Of a DNA stretch of 64,000 nucleotides, positions 35,472 to 43,429 are shown in pieces (the first letter of the stretch is position 1; every line of letters begins with the position of its first letter). The DNA is from Shimazuella soli. GTDB taxonomy: Bacteria; Bacillota; Bacilli; Thermoactinomycetales; Thermoactinomycetaceae. Made by a program: the position numbers and the translations under genes. Below the pieces are notes generated by a model. It saw only the letters and a program-made list of their open reading frames with translations, was not told the DNA's origin and ran no database searches. Location: assembly GCF_022511585.1 (NCBI RefSeq), contig NZ_JAKWBN010000003.1, positions 248,001 through 312,000 of the forward strand, written 5' to 3'.

Positions 35472-35491
35472 ACACCATTAGACAATGGTGT
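35472..35491 (+). promoter_or_regulatory. Hairpin ahead of the DUF397 gene
   Basis: ACACCATT-AGAC-AATGGTGT, perfect 8-bp stem with a 4-base loop, 25 bases upstream of the start. Operator or leader structure. Confidence 0.4.
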
Positions 35492-35516
35492 GAAGAGAGA
35501 GCGGTTGGAGAAATTT

Positions 35517-35720
35517 ATGGCACTCGAACGAGGTGTCTGGACGAAGTCCAGTGAATCCGGCGGAAACGGCGGGAACTGCGTAGAGGTCTGTGCCTCTGAC
35601 ACCGTCGGATCCTCAGTCGCCACGGTGATCGAGGTTCGCGACAGTAAGCGTGTCTCAGGGCCGACCTTCACCGTTTCCTCCGGAGCTTGGGAGGCCTTCA
35701 TCCAGACCTTCAAGCCCTGA
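35517..35720 (+). CDS. DUF397 protein of actinobacterial type
   Basis: 67 residues covering the complete DUF397 domain: WTKSSESGGNGGNCVEVC, VIEVRDSKRVSGPTFTVSS and WEAFIQTF. This family is characteristic of Streptomyces and relatives, where it is usually paired with an XRE regulator (whiJ/bldB-type development loci). No XRE gene is adjacent here. A 60-base sample is 62% GC (37 of 60), unlike the flanks. GGAG lies 8 bases before ATG 35517. A clear case of an actinobacterial gene in a Firmicute context. Confidence 0.9.
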   Translation: MALERGVWTKSSESGGNGGNCVEVCASDTVGSSVATVIEVRDSKRVSGPTFTVSSGAWEAFIQTFKP

Positions 35721-35721
35721 G

Positions 35722-35744
35722 CCTGCTCTGATCTAACGAGCAGG
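35722..35744 (+). terminator. T-less hairpin after the DUF397 gene
   Basis: CCTGCTC-TGATCTAAC-GAGCAGG, perfect 7-bp stem right after the stop codon, without a T tract. Confidence 0.5.
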
Positions 35745-35754
35745 TAAAGGAAAA

Positions 35755-35788
35755 GCCCCTAGATGGTGAGTGATCATCGTCTAGGGGC
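35755..35788 (-). terminator. Terminator of the yvyE gene
   Basis: GCCCCTAGA pairs with TCTAGGGGC over a 16-base loop. Read on the minus strand it is followed by TTTTCC and lies 4 bases after the yvyE stop. Confidence 0.7.
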
Positions 35789-35792
35789 ACAT

Positions 35793-36413
35793 CTATGTCT
35801 CTGCTATTATTTTTTCTTCTTGTATTCCCTCCATGACTGTACCCTGCCCAGCTGTCCAATCGATAAAGGCTTGTTTATAGTAATCCGCTTTATCAACAGG
35901 AGCCCAGACCGACCATGTTATTTTATCGCTGTACACTGGAGTATCTAAAATAAGGGCAGCCTGATGAAGTTCATGTTCCATTTTTCCTAAGAATGAGTAG
36001 TCAAAGGTGAGGATGAGTTGTTGATACCAGGAACGAAGGGCGATGCCTGCGGCTTCGATAGCAGCAGTAGCTCCTTGACTATAGGCGCGAACCAAACCAC
36101 CTGTGCCTAATTTTATCCCTCCATAGTATCGAGTGACGACAATTGCAGTATATGTCAGTCTTTTATTATGGATGACTTCCAAAATCGGGCGGCCGGCCGT
36201 TCCTGCTGGTTCCCCATCGTCGGAAGATTTTTGGATTTGATCTGTGACGATATAGGCATAACAATTGTGAGTAGCATCCCAATATTTTTTGCGTATTGTG
36301 GTTAAAAATTGATTTGCTTCTTCTTCTGTCTCTACTCTCTTCGCCTGACAAATAAACCGGGATTTCTGAATGGTTATTTCTGTTTTTCCAAATTCACCTA
36401 TCGTCATTCCCAT
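35793..36413 (-). CDS. yvyE: YigZ/IMPACT family protein (YvyE)
   Basis: 206 residues. N-terminal Impact domain with KSRFICQAKRV, HNCYAYIV and SDDGEPAGTAGRPIL, then VVTRYYGGIKLGTGGLVRAY. A C-terminal ferredoxin-like domain follows. The family modulates translation in eukaryotes; bacterial role is unclear. ATG 36413 is chosen, 7 bases after GGGGG. Its neighbour is an LCP gene, as in Bacillus (yvyE-yvhJ). Confidence 0.9.
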   Translation of the reverse strand: MGMTIGEFGKTEITIQKSRFICQAKRVETEEEANQFLTTIRKKYWDATHNCYAYIVTDQIQKSSDDGEPAGTAGRPILEVIHNKRLTYTAIVVTRYYGGIKLGTGGLVRAYSQGATAAIEAAGIALRSWYQQLILTFDYSFLGKMEHELHQAALILDTPVYSDKITWSVWAPVDKADYYKQAFIDWTAGQGTVMEGIQEEKIIAET

Positions 36414-36420
36414 AGCATGA

Positions 36421-36457
36421 CCCCCAAAAAAATAGAACGGCACAAGGCCGCTCTATT
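36421..36457 (-). terminator. Terminator after the LCP gene joined to the yvyE ribosome site
   Basis: On the minus strand AATAGAGCGGC-CTTGT-GCCGTTCTATT (one G-T), T run, then GGGGG and the yvyE ATG. Transcription of yvyE must either pass this hairpin or start inside it. Confidence 0.7.
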
Positions 36458-36466
36458 CTGTAGTTG

Positions 36467-37549
36467 TTAGTTATTGGTACTGTTTGAGCTATCGCTTCCG
36501 CTACTGTCTCCACCATTGCTACTATCTGTGTTGGAATCAACTTCTCCGTTATCTGTTGTTGGCAGACCTAGTTCCTCTTTCAATATTTTACTAAGTCGTT
36601 TGCGTTCGTCTTCTTTCATGAAGCTATACCATACACCATCTACTTTTTTATCTTCTACTTGCGCTGTCAAAGTTTGAATGCCAGATTTTGGAGTGTTTTT
36701 ATAAATGGTAGCAAGACTTAAAAATTCATCTGGATTAATACTATAAGTTAAGTTATTCCCAACTGCATCTGTTATCTTGGAAAAATTGGAGAGAGAGTTA
36801 AAACTCACTATCTTATCCAAAATTTTATTGATTACTTCTTGTTGGCGTTTGTTTCGGCCGTGATCACCTAGTGGATCTTTCTTTCTCATTCGCACATAAG
36901 GCAGTGCTTCTTCTCCGCTTAGATGCATAGGTCCTTTGTTAAATTGAACGACTCGGTCAAATGTACTGATTCTAAAGGTCATTGGGACGTTTACGTCTAC
37001 ACCGCCAACTGCATTGACGATATCAATGAAACCTTTAAAATTAATCTTCACATAGTAATCGATTGGCACACCATACAATAAGGTTTCTACCGTTTCACGA
37101 GTATTTTGTATTGGGTTTACGCCTTTTTGTTTACCCCAAAAGGCGGCAGCGTTTATTTTCGTTTTAAAGCCATCTGTATGGGCAATAGTCGCATAGGTAT
37201 CCCTTGGTATATTTACCAATTTAATCGTTTTCTTCTGTGGATTTACTGCTGCAACCATCAGTACATCAGTGCGGTATGTTTCTTCTTCCGCTTTTGCATC
37301 ATATTGGTCCGTTCCGATAAATAATACAGTAAAGGGATCTTTATTTATATCAACTTCTTGTGTGCGGAATTTAGATTTTTGCTGGTCGGTATCATGTCCC
37401 TTAGTCAGAGCACCCCAGATGGTACCAACAAAGTAAATTCCTACGATTAAAATGGCCACTAAAGAGAATAGAGAAATCCGTAGAACCCATTTTTTTCGTT
37501 TTTTATGATTAACCCGTTTTTTACGGCTATGTTCCACGCGCTCCATCAT
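36467..37549 (-). CDS. LytR-CpsA-Psr (LCP) family cell-wall polymer ligase
   Basis: 360 residues. Short basic cytoplasmic head (SRKKRVNHKKRKK), one membrane helix (about 24-46), then the LCP domain: FTVLFIGTDQYDA, TDVLMVAAVNPQKK, VNIPRDTYA, and the arginine-rich HLSGEEALPYVRMRKKDP and GRNKRQQEVI. The tail is a Ser/Asn/Asp-rich linker. Transfers undecaprenyl-linked teichoic acid or capsule chains to peptidoglycan. It may attach the glycan made by the sugar operon at 22-28 kb. Homologue of TagU/YvhJ by position. Confidence 0.92.
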   Translation of the reverse strand: MMERVEHSRKKRVNHKKRKKWVLRISLFSLVAILIVGIYFVGTIWGALTKGHDTDQQKSKFRTQEVDINKDPFTVLFIGTDQYDAKAEEETYRTDVLMVAAVNPQKKTIKLVNIPRDTYATIAHTDGFKTKINAAAFWGKQKGVNPIQNTRETVETLLYGVPIDYYVKINFKGFIDIVNAVGGVDVNVPMTFRISTFDRVVQFNKGPMHLSGEEALPYVRMRKKDPLGDHGRNKRQQEVINKILDKIVSFNSLSNFSKITDAVGNNLTYSINPDEFLSLATIYKNTPKSGIQTLTAQVEDKKVDGVWYSFMKEDERKRLSKILKEELGLPTTDNGEVDSNTDSSNGGDSSGSDSSNSTNN

Positions 37550-37815
37550 CGGTCCATTTCCTTCCTAATAAAAGATAATAATTTCGCACTATAAAACATA
37601 CTACAATGTAATGATAGTTTATTTCAAGGATATAGGGAAAAAAACACAATGTTGACTACTTTTTTTTATTTTCCCATTCGTTTTGTTGTTTCGATATAAA
37701 TATCTTTTGTATTCGTTATTGTTTTTCTGTATCTGATACGTTAATCTATGAGTATTGTGCCGAAAAGGACGGAAAATAACTTTTTCTGGATAAAGTAAAG
37801 GAGGATAACAATCAA

Positions 37816-39000
37816 ATGAGTCGTACTCTATTTTCATCTGAATCTGTTACAGCTGGACACCCAGATAAAATCTGTGACCAAATTTCAGATGCCATTTTAG
37901 ATGCTATTCTATCAAAAGATCCAAATGCCCGTGTGGCTTGTGAAACATCTGTTACCACTGGCTTGGTTTTAGTCGCTGGAGAAATTAGTACCAATTGTTA
38001 TGTGGATATTCCAAAATTAGTTCGTTCTACTATTAAGGAAATAGGGTACGATCGAGCGAAATATGGTTTTGATGCAGAAACATGTGCTGTATTGACTTCC
38101 ATTGATGAACAGTCTGCGGATATTGCTCAAGGTGTTGACGAAGCTTATGAGAAAAAAGAAGGTACCATGAGTGAAGAGCAAATCGAAGCAATTGGTGCTG
38201 GTGATCAAGGTCTTATGTTTGGTTTTGCAGTGAACGAAACACCTGAACTTATGCCATTGCCTATTTCATTGGCTCACCAACTTGCGCGTCGGCTGCATGA
38301 AGTTCGTGTAGATGGAACGCTAAGTTATCTTCGTCCAGATGGTAAAATTCAAGTAACTGTCGAGTATGATGGTAACAAACCCGTACGCATCGATACGATT
38401 GTCTGCTCTACCCAGCATGCTGAAGATATCACCATCGGGCAGATTAAAGAAGATATCCATCACCATGTTATTGCTCCTATCGTACCAAAAGAAATGCTGG
38501 ATGATCAAACCAAGTATTTCATCAACCCAACTGGTCGCTTTGTAATCGGAGGTCCACTTGGAGATGCTGGTCTAACAGGACGCAAAATTATTGTTGATAC
38601 GTATGGTGGTTATGCTCGACATGGTGGAGGAGCATTCTCTGGAAAAGACCCGACAAAAGTGGACCGTTCTGCTGCATATGCTGCACGATATGTTGCTAAA
38701 AACATCGTTGCCGCAGGTTTAGCTGAAAAGTGTGAAGTTCAGCTCGCTTATGCGATTGGTGTTGCTCGTCCTGTGTCGGTCCGGGTGGATACATTTGGAA
38801 CAGGAACTGTTTCGGAAGATCGTCTTGTCGAATTAGTAGAAAAGCATTTCGATCTTCGCCCAGCTGGAATTATTCGTTCTTTGGACTTACGTCGCCCTAT
38901 CTACAGACAAACAGCTGCATATGGGCACTTTGGCCGTACTGACATCGAGCTCCCTTGGGAGAAAACTGACAAAGCAGATATTCTACGCGCAGAAGCATAA
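37816..39000 (+). CDS. metK: S-adenosylmethionine synthetase
   Basis: 394 residues. ATP/methionine binding motifs [28 protein letters not shown] and [20 protein letters not shown] are intact. Makes SAM from methionine and ATP in the cytoplasm. AAAGGAGG lies 12 bases before ATG 37816. I looked for an S-box in 37550-37815 and found none, so metK escapes the riboswitch that controls metNIQ. Confidence 0.97.
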   Translation: MSRTLFSSESVTAGHPDKICDQISDAILDAILSKDPNARVACETSVTTGLVLVAGEISTNCYVDIPKLVRSTIKEIGYDRAKYGFDAETCAVLTSIDEQSADIAQGVDEAYEKKEGTMSEEQIEAIGAGDQGLMFGFAVNETPELMPLPISLAHQLARRLHEVRVDGTLSYLRPDGKIQVTVEYDGNKPVRIDTIVCSTQHAEDITIGQIKEDIHHHVIAPIVPKEMLDDQTKYFINPTGRFVIGGPLGDAGLTGRKIIVDTYGGYARHGGGAFSGKDPTKVDRSAAYAARYVAKNIVAAGLAEKCEVQLAYAIGVARPVSVRVDTFGTGTVSEDRLVELVEKHFDLRPAGIIRSLDLRRPIYRQTAAYGHFGRTDIELPWEKTDKADILRAEA

Positions 39001-39014
39001 GTAGAGAATGAGAA

Positions 39015-39050
39015 AAACATCTTTCTAATAAAAGGAAGATGTTTTTTAAC
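39015..39050 (+). terminator. Terminator of metK
   Basis: AAACATCTT pairs with AAGATGTTT over a 12-base loop; T run of six. Confidence 0.8.
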
Positions 39051-39127
39051 TTATTTTTTCATGTTCAGTATGTAACTTTTTGATAAAATTAATGGCAAGA
39101 AGTAGGTGTGCGATAGAGAGGAAAACG

Positions 39128-39577
39128 ATGCTTACCCTGCTTTCTGATCCTATTTCGCCTGGGTTTGTCTATCAATCTGCTGTTTACCGTAATTCGGACA
39201 GTCGAGAACATCCATGCAGGGTCGGTTATTACCGAGTAGAGGGAGATGAAAACCGTATTGAACTCCATGGATATCGTTTGGGGTACGATCCCCTTCGAAC
39301 GATGAGAGAGTTGCTGGGAGATACGGTGAAAAGTACTCCAGATAAGAAGGCGGGACGGGATAAAGATCCAAGAAATGGCTCTGCTTTCATTCGTTGTGGT
39401 GACCTGTTCCTCTTCGCTCCCAAGCTGGTAATTGAGAAGGATAAGCCGTCAGACCTCCTAATCGAGGGAGATTGGAGTCTCGAAAGACTCACCCGAACGG
39501 ATGGTGAAAAGCTCGAACCCTGCAAAATGGGAGAGACAAGCTACAGCTGTCCCTTTTCTGAAATGTTCCAGCTGTAG
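39128..39577 (+). CDS. Hypothetical protein in a GC-richer islet
   Basis: 149 residues, soluble and charged, starting MLTLLSDPISPGFVYQSAVY; no recognised domain. It has four cysteines (HPCRVGYY, IRCGDLF, EPCKMGE, YSCPFSE), enough for a zinc site. GAGAGG precedes ATG 39128. Two 60-base samples gave 48% GC (29 of 60 each). A perfect 10-bp inverted repeat GCTACAGCTG/CAGCTGTAGC (39540-39578) spans the last codons, and a second hairpin follows. Part of the islet set, perhaps partly ameliorated. Confidence 0.6.
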   Translation: MLTLLSDPISPGFVYQSAVYRNSDSREHPCRVGYYRVEGDENRIELHGYRLGYDPLRTMRELLGDTVKSTPDKKAGRDKDPRNGSAFIRCGDLFLFAPKLVIEKDKPSDLLIEGDWSLERLTRTDGEKLEPCKMGETSYSCPFSEMFQL

Positions 39578-39584
39578 CGACAAA

Positions 39585-39611
39585 GGCAGTGATGACGGGG
39601 TCATCGCTGCC
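39585..39611 (+). terminator. T-less hairpin after the 149-residue gene
   Basis: GGCAGTGATGAC-GGG-GTCATCGCTGCC, a 12-bp stem with one wobble, followed by TGCTACATT. Confidence 0.5.
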
Positions 39612-39777
39612 TGCTACATTCAGACGTTTTATTTATCACAGGAAAGTGGTAAAATGTAAATAGTATTACATTTTCGAAAGAACCGTTAAACCATTTGTTA
39701 AAAGACAGCATATACTGCGAGTAAACTCTTACCTAAAAGTAACCGTAAACACACTGATATAAGAGGAGGATGGGCGT

Positions 39778-40194
39778 ATGGGTTACTGGTACCTCCTGAT
39801 TGGGGCAGTTCTCGTCGTCGCTTTCGTGTTCCTGTACAAAAGGTTGCTCACATTTGGCAAGGGGTTATATCACCATAAAGCATCACATCTTGTGATTATT
39901 ACGAACAATAGTCAACAGTCCATTGAATGGCTAATTCGTTCTTATCACATAGCGAATCATCTTAGAGCTGATGGCTTGAAAAAAGGGCGGATTACCTGTT
40001 TGGATATGGGATCATCGGATGACACTATTTCCATTATTGAACGGCTAAAGCAGAAGTATGACCATCTAGATGTATTTTCGCATAAACTCTCTACAGAAGA
40101 AGAGCTGACCCAATGGCTGAAAGCGGAGCAGCAGAAAGAAAAAGTGGTTGTACTGGATTTGCGTGATATTGATGAAGACAAAGAAACTGCATAA
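39778..40194 (+). CDS. Membrane-anchored hypothetical protein
   Basis: 138 residues. One N-terminal membrane helix (WYLLIGAVLVVAFVFLYKRL), then a cytoplasmic alpha/beta domain: SHLVIITNNSQQSIEWLIRS, GRITCLDMGSSDDTISIIER, KVVVLDLRDIDED. The pattern recalls the nucleotide-binding half of family 2 glycosyltransferases, but it is too short to be a full enzyme. AGGAGG before ATG 39778. Upstream of comF; function unknown. Confidence 0.6.
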   Translation: MGYWYLLIGAVLVVAFVFLYKRLLTFGKGLYHHKASHLVIITNNSQQSIEWLIRSYHIANHLRADGLKKGRITCLDMGSSDDTISIIERLKQKYDHLDVFSHKLSTEEELTQWLKAEQQKEKVVVLDLRDIDEDKETA

Positions 40195-40211
40195 CACTAA
40201 CAAGAGTACAA

Positions 40212-40244
40212 AAAAATCAGTCACCTAGGGTGGCTGATTTTTTT
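40212..40244 (+). terminator. Terminator joined to the comFA ribosome site
   Basis: AAAAATCAGTCACC-TAG-GGTGGCTGATTTTT (13 of 14 pairs) runs into TTG and the ribosome site GGAGG of the next gene at 40248. Confidence 0.8.
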
Positions 40245-40259
40245 GTTGGAGGCGTTTTA

Positions 40260-41615
40260 TTGGAATTTTTATCTGCTTTCAACAAACTTGCTGGAAGATG
40301 TTTGACGATCTGTGATATGAGACAGATTTTGGATGAAAAGGAGTCAGGTAATATACAACATCTACTTCAAGCCTGGGAAGAAGAAGGTGTGTTGAAAAAA
40401 GAACCTGCGATCAAGCACTCAAATTGGTCTATTTTCCGAAAATGCAACAAGTGTGGTGCTGGAGCATCTGACATAGCAGTGAGTGACTGTGTTCATTGCA
40501 GCAACAAAACATGTTTTTATTGCAGAAGATGCTTATTTTACGGAAGAGTCAAAAGTTGTACTCCCTTATTTTCTTTTTTGCCAACAACGGAGGGAAAACA
40601 AGATTTTTTAATCCATGCTAATTTGCCACTTACAGCAGTACTACAACATACCAGCGGCAACCTAAAATCATTATATGAAAGAACTACCAAACATATTCAT
40701 GCTGTACTTATCCCCGGAAGTGGTGAATTACTCATCTTATTGGATTTTTTAATCTATCTTCTTCATAAGAAGAAGCGGATTTTTTGGTGTCAAGAGAAAA
40801 AGAAAATAGCAAAAACGATGGATCAACTTACCTTGTTAATGCCAAAGTTGGTCAAGTACATAGATAGTCAAGATACAACATTGGTTTTAGGGACAAAATG
40901 GGATCTGCTGACTTACAATCAGCAGTTTGATCTGGTGATTTGGGATGGTTTAGTACCAGAGGCATGTCATGCTTGGGAAAGATCGATGGCAGAAAAAGGT
41001 CGACAGTTAGTGATCCGTACCACCCTTTCTAAGTGGGATCGCAATGATGTTGTTCATCCGGTTCGCTTGCATCGATATCCTATACCCATTCCAAAATTTG
41101 TCCAATATCGAAATCTCCGCAAACACATCAAGAGAAATAAGCCTATTCATCCTTTTCATATATTTGTGGAAGAGGTACAAGCGTTAAACGGCCAAGCACT
41201 GATTCTTGTCCCTACAAAAGAAGAAGTAGAAGTAACCTTAAAGTGGCTTCAAACCGTAATGCCTGAAGTTGCAAATAAAACTTGCAGTATTTTGGTGGAG
41301 AATGAAGAATCTGAAGAGTTAAGAATTTTATTTTCTGAGCAAAAATTTATGTTTATGCTTATGCCTCAACAATTAATGGAAAAGATGCAAATTGCAAATT
41401 TACATCTTTGTTTACTTCATGCTGATCATCCAACATTTGATCGTAAACGATTAGTAGAATTGACTCATTTTATCGGATTAAACGCTTATTTTCCTGAATG
41501 TGAAGTTTTGTTTATCGGGGAAATGAATACGGAAATGATCGTCCAGACAAAAAAAGAACACATTTATCTAAATGAGTTGGCTAAAAAAGAAGGATATTTA
41601 CAAAAGGAGGCGTAA
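40260..41615 (+). CDS. comFA: ComFA-related protein with degenerate helicase motifs
   Basis: 451 residues. The N-terminal half has the ComFA four-cysteine zinc region: CNKCG, then CVHCSNKTCFYCRRCLFYG. In the helicase part, the Walker A place reads PGSGELL (lysine replaced by glutamate) and the DEAD-like place reads VIWDGLVPEA, with no DExD. Thus ATP hydrolysis as in true ComFA (single-strand DNA import in competence) looks lost, while length, zinc site and linkage to comFC are kept. TTG 40260 after GGAGGCG. Either decaying or kept for a structural role. Confidence 0.75.
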   Translation: MEFLSAFNKLAGRCLTICDMRQILDEKESGNIQHLLQAWEEEGVLKKEPAIKHSNWSIFRKCNKCGAGASDIAVSDCVHCSNKTCFYCRRCLFYGRVKSCTPLFSFLPTTEGKQDFLIHANLPLTAVLQHTSGNLKSLYERTTKHIHAVLIPGSGELLILLDFLIYLLHKKKRIFWCQEKKKIAKTMDQLTLLMPKLVKYIDSQDTTLVLGTKWDLLTYNQQFDLVIWDGLVPEACHAWERSMAEKGRQLVIRTTLSKWDRNDVVHPVRLHRYPIPIPKFVQYRNLRKHIKRNKPIHPFHIFVEEVQALNGQALILVPTKEEVEVTLKWLQTVMPEVANKTCSILVENEESEELRILFSEQKFMFMLMPQQLMEKMQIANLHLCLLHADHPTFDRKRLVELTHFIGLNAYFPECEVLFIGEMNTEMIVQTKKEHIYLNELAKKEGYLQKEA

Positions 41616-41621
41616 TACCGT

Positions 41622-42341
41622 ATGAGGTGGTGGTCTTCCTTATTTCCGGTTCGTCCTAGTTGCTGGTTTTGTGATCAATCCATAGAGCAGCTATTTTTTG
41701 CTAGTGCATGGTCTAAAGTTTGTAAGGAGTGTACAGTAAACCTATCTCCTATACATCCACCTATATGTGAGATTTGTTTTCGGCCGCTAGATGATGATAT
41801 GAATGTGTGTGGTGATTGTCTTCAGATATCACATCGAGATAGAGTTCAAAATGTAAGTGCTGTTTCTTATACGAGTAAGACAAAGAAAGTGTTAGCTCGC
41901 TTTAAGTATTTAGGTGATGAAGGCTATGCCAAATATATCGGTACTATCATGTGTGATACGGTGGAGAAGCATTACTCTCCTATTCCATTTACTTTGATAA
42001 CCAGTGTACCTCTTCACCAAAATCGAATAAAAGAACGTGGTTTTAATCAATCCCAGCTTCTTGCAGAACAGATCGGAAAAAGTTTAGGCTTGCCCGCTCC
42101 AAGCCTATTGGAAAGAATAAAAGCCTCGCCACCTCAGGCTAACCTGGGCAGAAATGCTAGGATTCAGTCATTACGTGATTGCTTTGGGATTCAGCCTGAT
42201 AAGATGCAACTAGATTTTACATCTCAAACGATTTTGTTGGTGGATGATGTGTACACAACTGGTACTACGATACGAGAGTGTGCGAAAATCCTCCGTCATG
42301 CAGGTGCTCAAACTGTCTATGCTGTTACCTTTGCGAGATAA
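41622..42341 (+). CDS. comFC: ComFC phosphoribosyltransferase-like competence protein
   Basis: 239 residues. N-terminal zinc finger (CWFCDQ, CKEC, CEIC, CGDC) and a C-terminal type I phosphoribosyltransferase domain with the PRPP loop LVDDVYTTGTT. Needed for natural transformation in Bacillus. ATG 41622 follows AAAGGAGGCG with the comFA stop in between. All key residues are intact, in contrast to its operon partner. Confidence 0.92.
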   Translation: MRWWSSLFPVRPSCWFCDQSIEQLFFASAWSKVCKECTVNLSPIHPPICEICFRPLDDDMNVCGDCLQISHRDRVQNVSAVSYTSKTKKVLARFKYLGDEGYAKYIGTIMCDTVEKHYSPIPFTLITSVPLHQNRIKERGFNQSQLLAEQIGKSLGLPAPSLLERIKASPPQANLGRNARIQSLRDCFGIQPDKMQLDFTSQTILLVDDVYTTGTTIRECAKILRHAGAQTVYAVTFAR

Positions 42342-42359
42342 TTTGTAGAAGGAGCATGT

Positions 42360-42476
42360 ATGGAAATGTTATTACTGGGCAAAACCAGTGATAGCGGTTT
42401 TACTTTTAACCGTTTGACAGACGGGGTTAGCTTGGGTTTAAAAATAGCAATAGTCTATTCACCAAGAATTCCCTAA
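42360..42476 (+). CDS. 38-residue ORF downstream of comFC
   Basis: ATG 42360 with GAAGGAG 6 bases upstream opens MEMLLLGKTSDSGFTFNRLT and ends ...IVYSPRIP. Half hydrophobic. It starts 18 bases after comFC, so it could be the last gene of that operon. The putative hup promoter lies inside it. No family recognised. Confidence 0.35.
   Translation: MEMLLLGKTSDSGFTFNRLTDGVSLGLKIAIVYSPRIP
42414..42442 (+). promoter_or_regulatory. Candidate promoter of hup
   Basis: Perfect TTGACA, 17-base spacer, weak TTTAAA; about 80 bases before the HU start. Confidence 0.5.
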
Positions 42477-42524
42477 ATATATGGGAGACTGTCTGAAATT
42501 ACCTATTCTAGGGGGAAATAAAGC

Positions 42525-42800
42525 ATGAATAAAACAGAGCTAATTGAAAAAGTAGCAGAGTCTACAGGAAAAACCAAAAAAGAAGCGGGGCAAGTAGTCG
42601 ATGCAGTTTTGAGTTCTATTTCTTCCGCTCTTCAAGATGGAGATAAAGTTACGTTGATTGGTTTTGGAAACTTTGAAGTTCGTGAGCGTGCTGCTAGAAC
42701 TGGACGTAATCCACAAACGGGTGAAGAAATTCAAATCGAAGCTAGCCGAGTTCCTTCTTTCAAACCAGGAAAACAATTAAAAGAATCGGTTAATTCATAG
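42525..42800 (+). CDS. hup: Histone-like DNA-binding protein HU
   Basis: 91 residues. [20 protein letters not shown] at the N-terminus, [20 protein letters not shown] for the DNA-clasping arm and [15 protein letters not shown] at the end. Dimeric nucleoid protein that bends DNA. GGGGGAAAT before ATG 42525. Confidence 0.97.
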   Translation: MNKTELIEKVAESTGKTKKEAGQVVDAVLSSISSALQDGDKVTLIGFGNFEVRERAARTGRNPQTGEEIQIEASRVPSFKPGKQLKESVNS

Positions 42801-42803
42801 AGG

Positions 42804-42858
42804 AAAATGGATGGTATCTATTTTGTTATTTTACAGAATAGAAACCATCCATTTTTTT
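42804..42858 (+). terminator. Terminator of hup
   Basis: AAAATGGATGGT pairs perfectly with ACCATCCATTTT; an inner CTATTTTG/CAGAATAG extends the stem; T run follows. From here to 43115 there is only the cold-shock promoter and leader. Confidence 0.9.
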
Positions 42859-43022
42859 AAAACTATACATCCCTTGCAAAAGTATCAGTATTTTGGATAT
42901 CGAGTTATGGGAAAAATAAGAATAGAATAACTCCTATTTTACTTGTTTTTGTGGATGTTGTGGATAATATTGTGTTTAAATGTTGTATATAGCTATTCAT
43001 AATATAGGGAAAAGTTGGTTGC

Positions 43023-43051
43023 TTGACATTAATTTTTTCCAAATGTTATAT
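43023..43051 (+). promoter_or_regulatory. Promoter of the cold-shock gene
   Basis: TTGACA, a 17-base spacer and TTATAT. It leaves a leader of about 57 bases before the start, as is usual for temperature-controlled csp mRNAs. Confidence 0.75.
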
Positions 43052-43115
43052 TGAAATTACAGGAGAATAGTTCTTGTACTAAGATTTCAGTTTTTAGAAG
43101 AAGGGATGTTTTTCC

Positions 43116-43313
43116 ATGCAAGGCAAAGTAAAATGGTTTAACGCTGAAAAAGGTTACGGTTTCATCGAGCGTGAAGACGGTGACGATGTATTCGTACACT
43201 ACTCTGCTATTCAATCTGAAGGTTTTAAAACCCTCGAAGAAGGTCAAACGGTAGAATTTGATATTGTTGAAGGTTCCCGTGGGCCACAAGCAGCCAACGT
43301 TGAAAAAAAATAA
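43116..43313 (+). CDS. Cold-shock protein (CspA/CspB family)
   Basis: 65 residues, one OB fold. RNP1 KGYGFIER and RNP2 VFVHYSAI are both exact. Binds single-stranded RNA/DNA as an RNA chaperone. AGAAGGGATG lies before ATG 43116. Followed by a strong terminator. Confidence 0.96.
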   Translation: MQGKVKWFNAEKGYGFIEREDGDDVFVHYSAIQSEGFKTLEEGQTVEFDIVEGSRGPQAANVEKK

Positions 43314-43322
43314 GAGTTTAGC

Positions 43323-43353
43323 AAACTCCCCACGCGATCGTGGGGAGTTTTTG
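43323..43353 (+). terminator. Terminator of the cold-shock gene
   Basis: AAACTCCCCACG-CGAT-CGTGGGGAGTTT, perfect 12-bp stem with T run. Confidence 0.92.
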
Positions 43354-43429
43354 ATTTATACAATTTTTCAAGCAATCTCTTGTGTTATTATAGTGGCAGT
43401 CGTTTTTGAAATAAGGGAGGTTCTCATTC

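Noticed and set aside
37550-37815. Possible S-box or T-box before metK
   Set aside because: I looked for the S-box blocks (AGAGA..GAGGGA, GGCAACC, GATGAGA) and T-box TGGNACCGCG and saw none.
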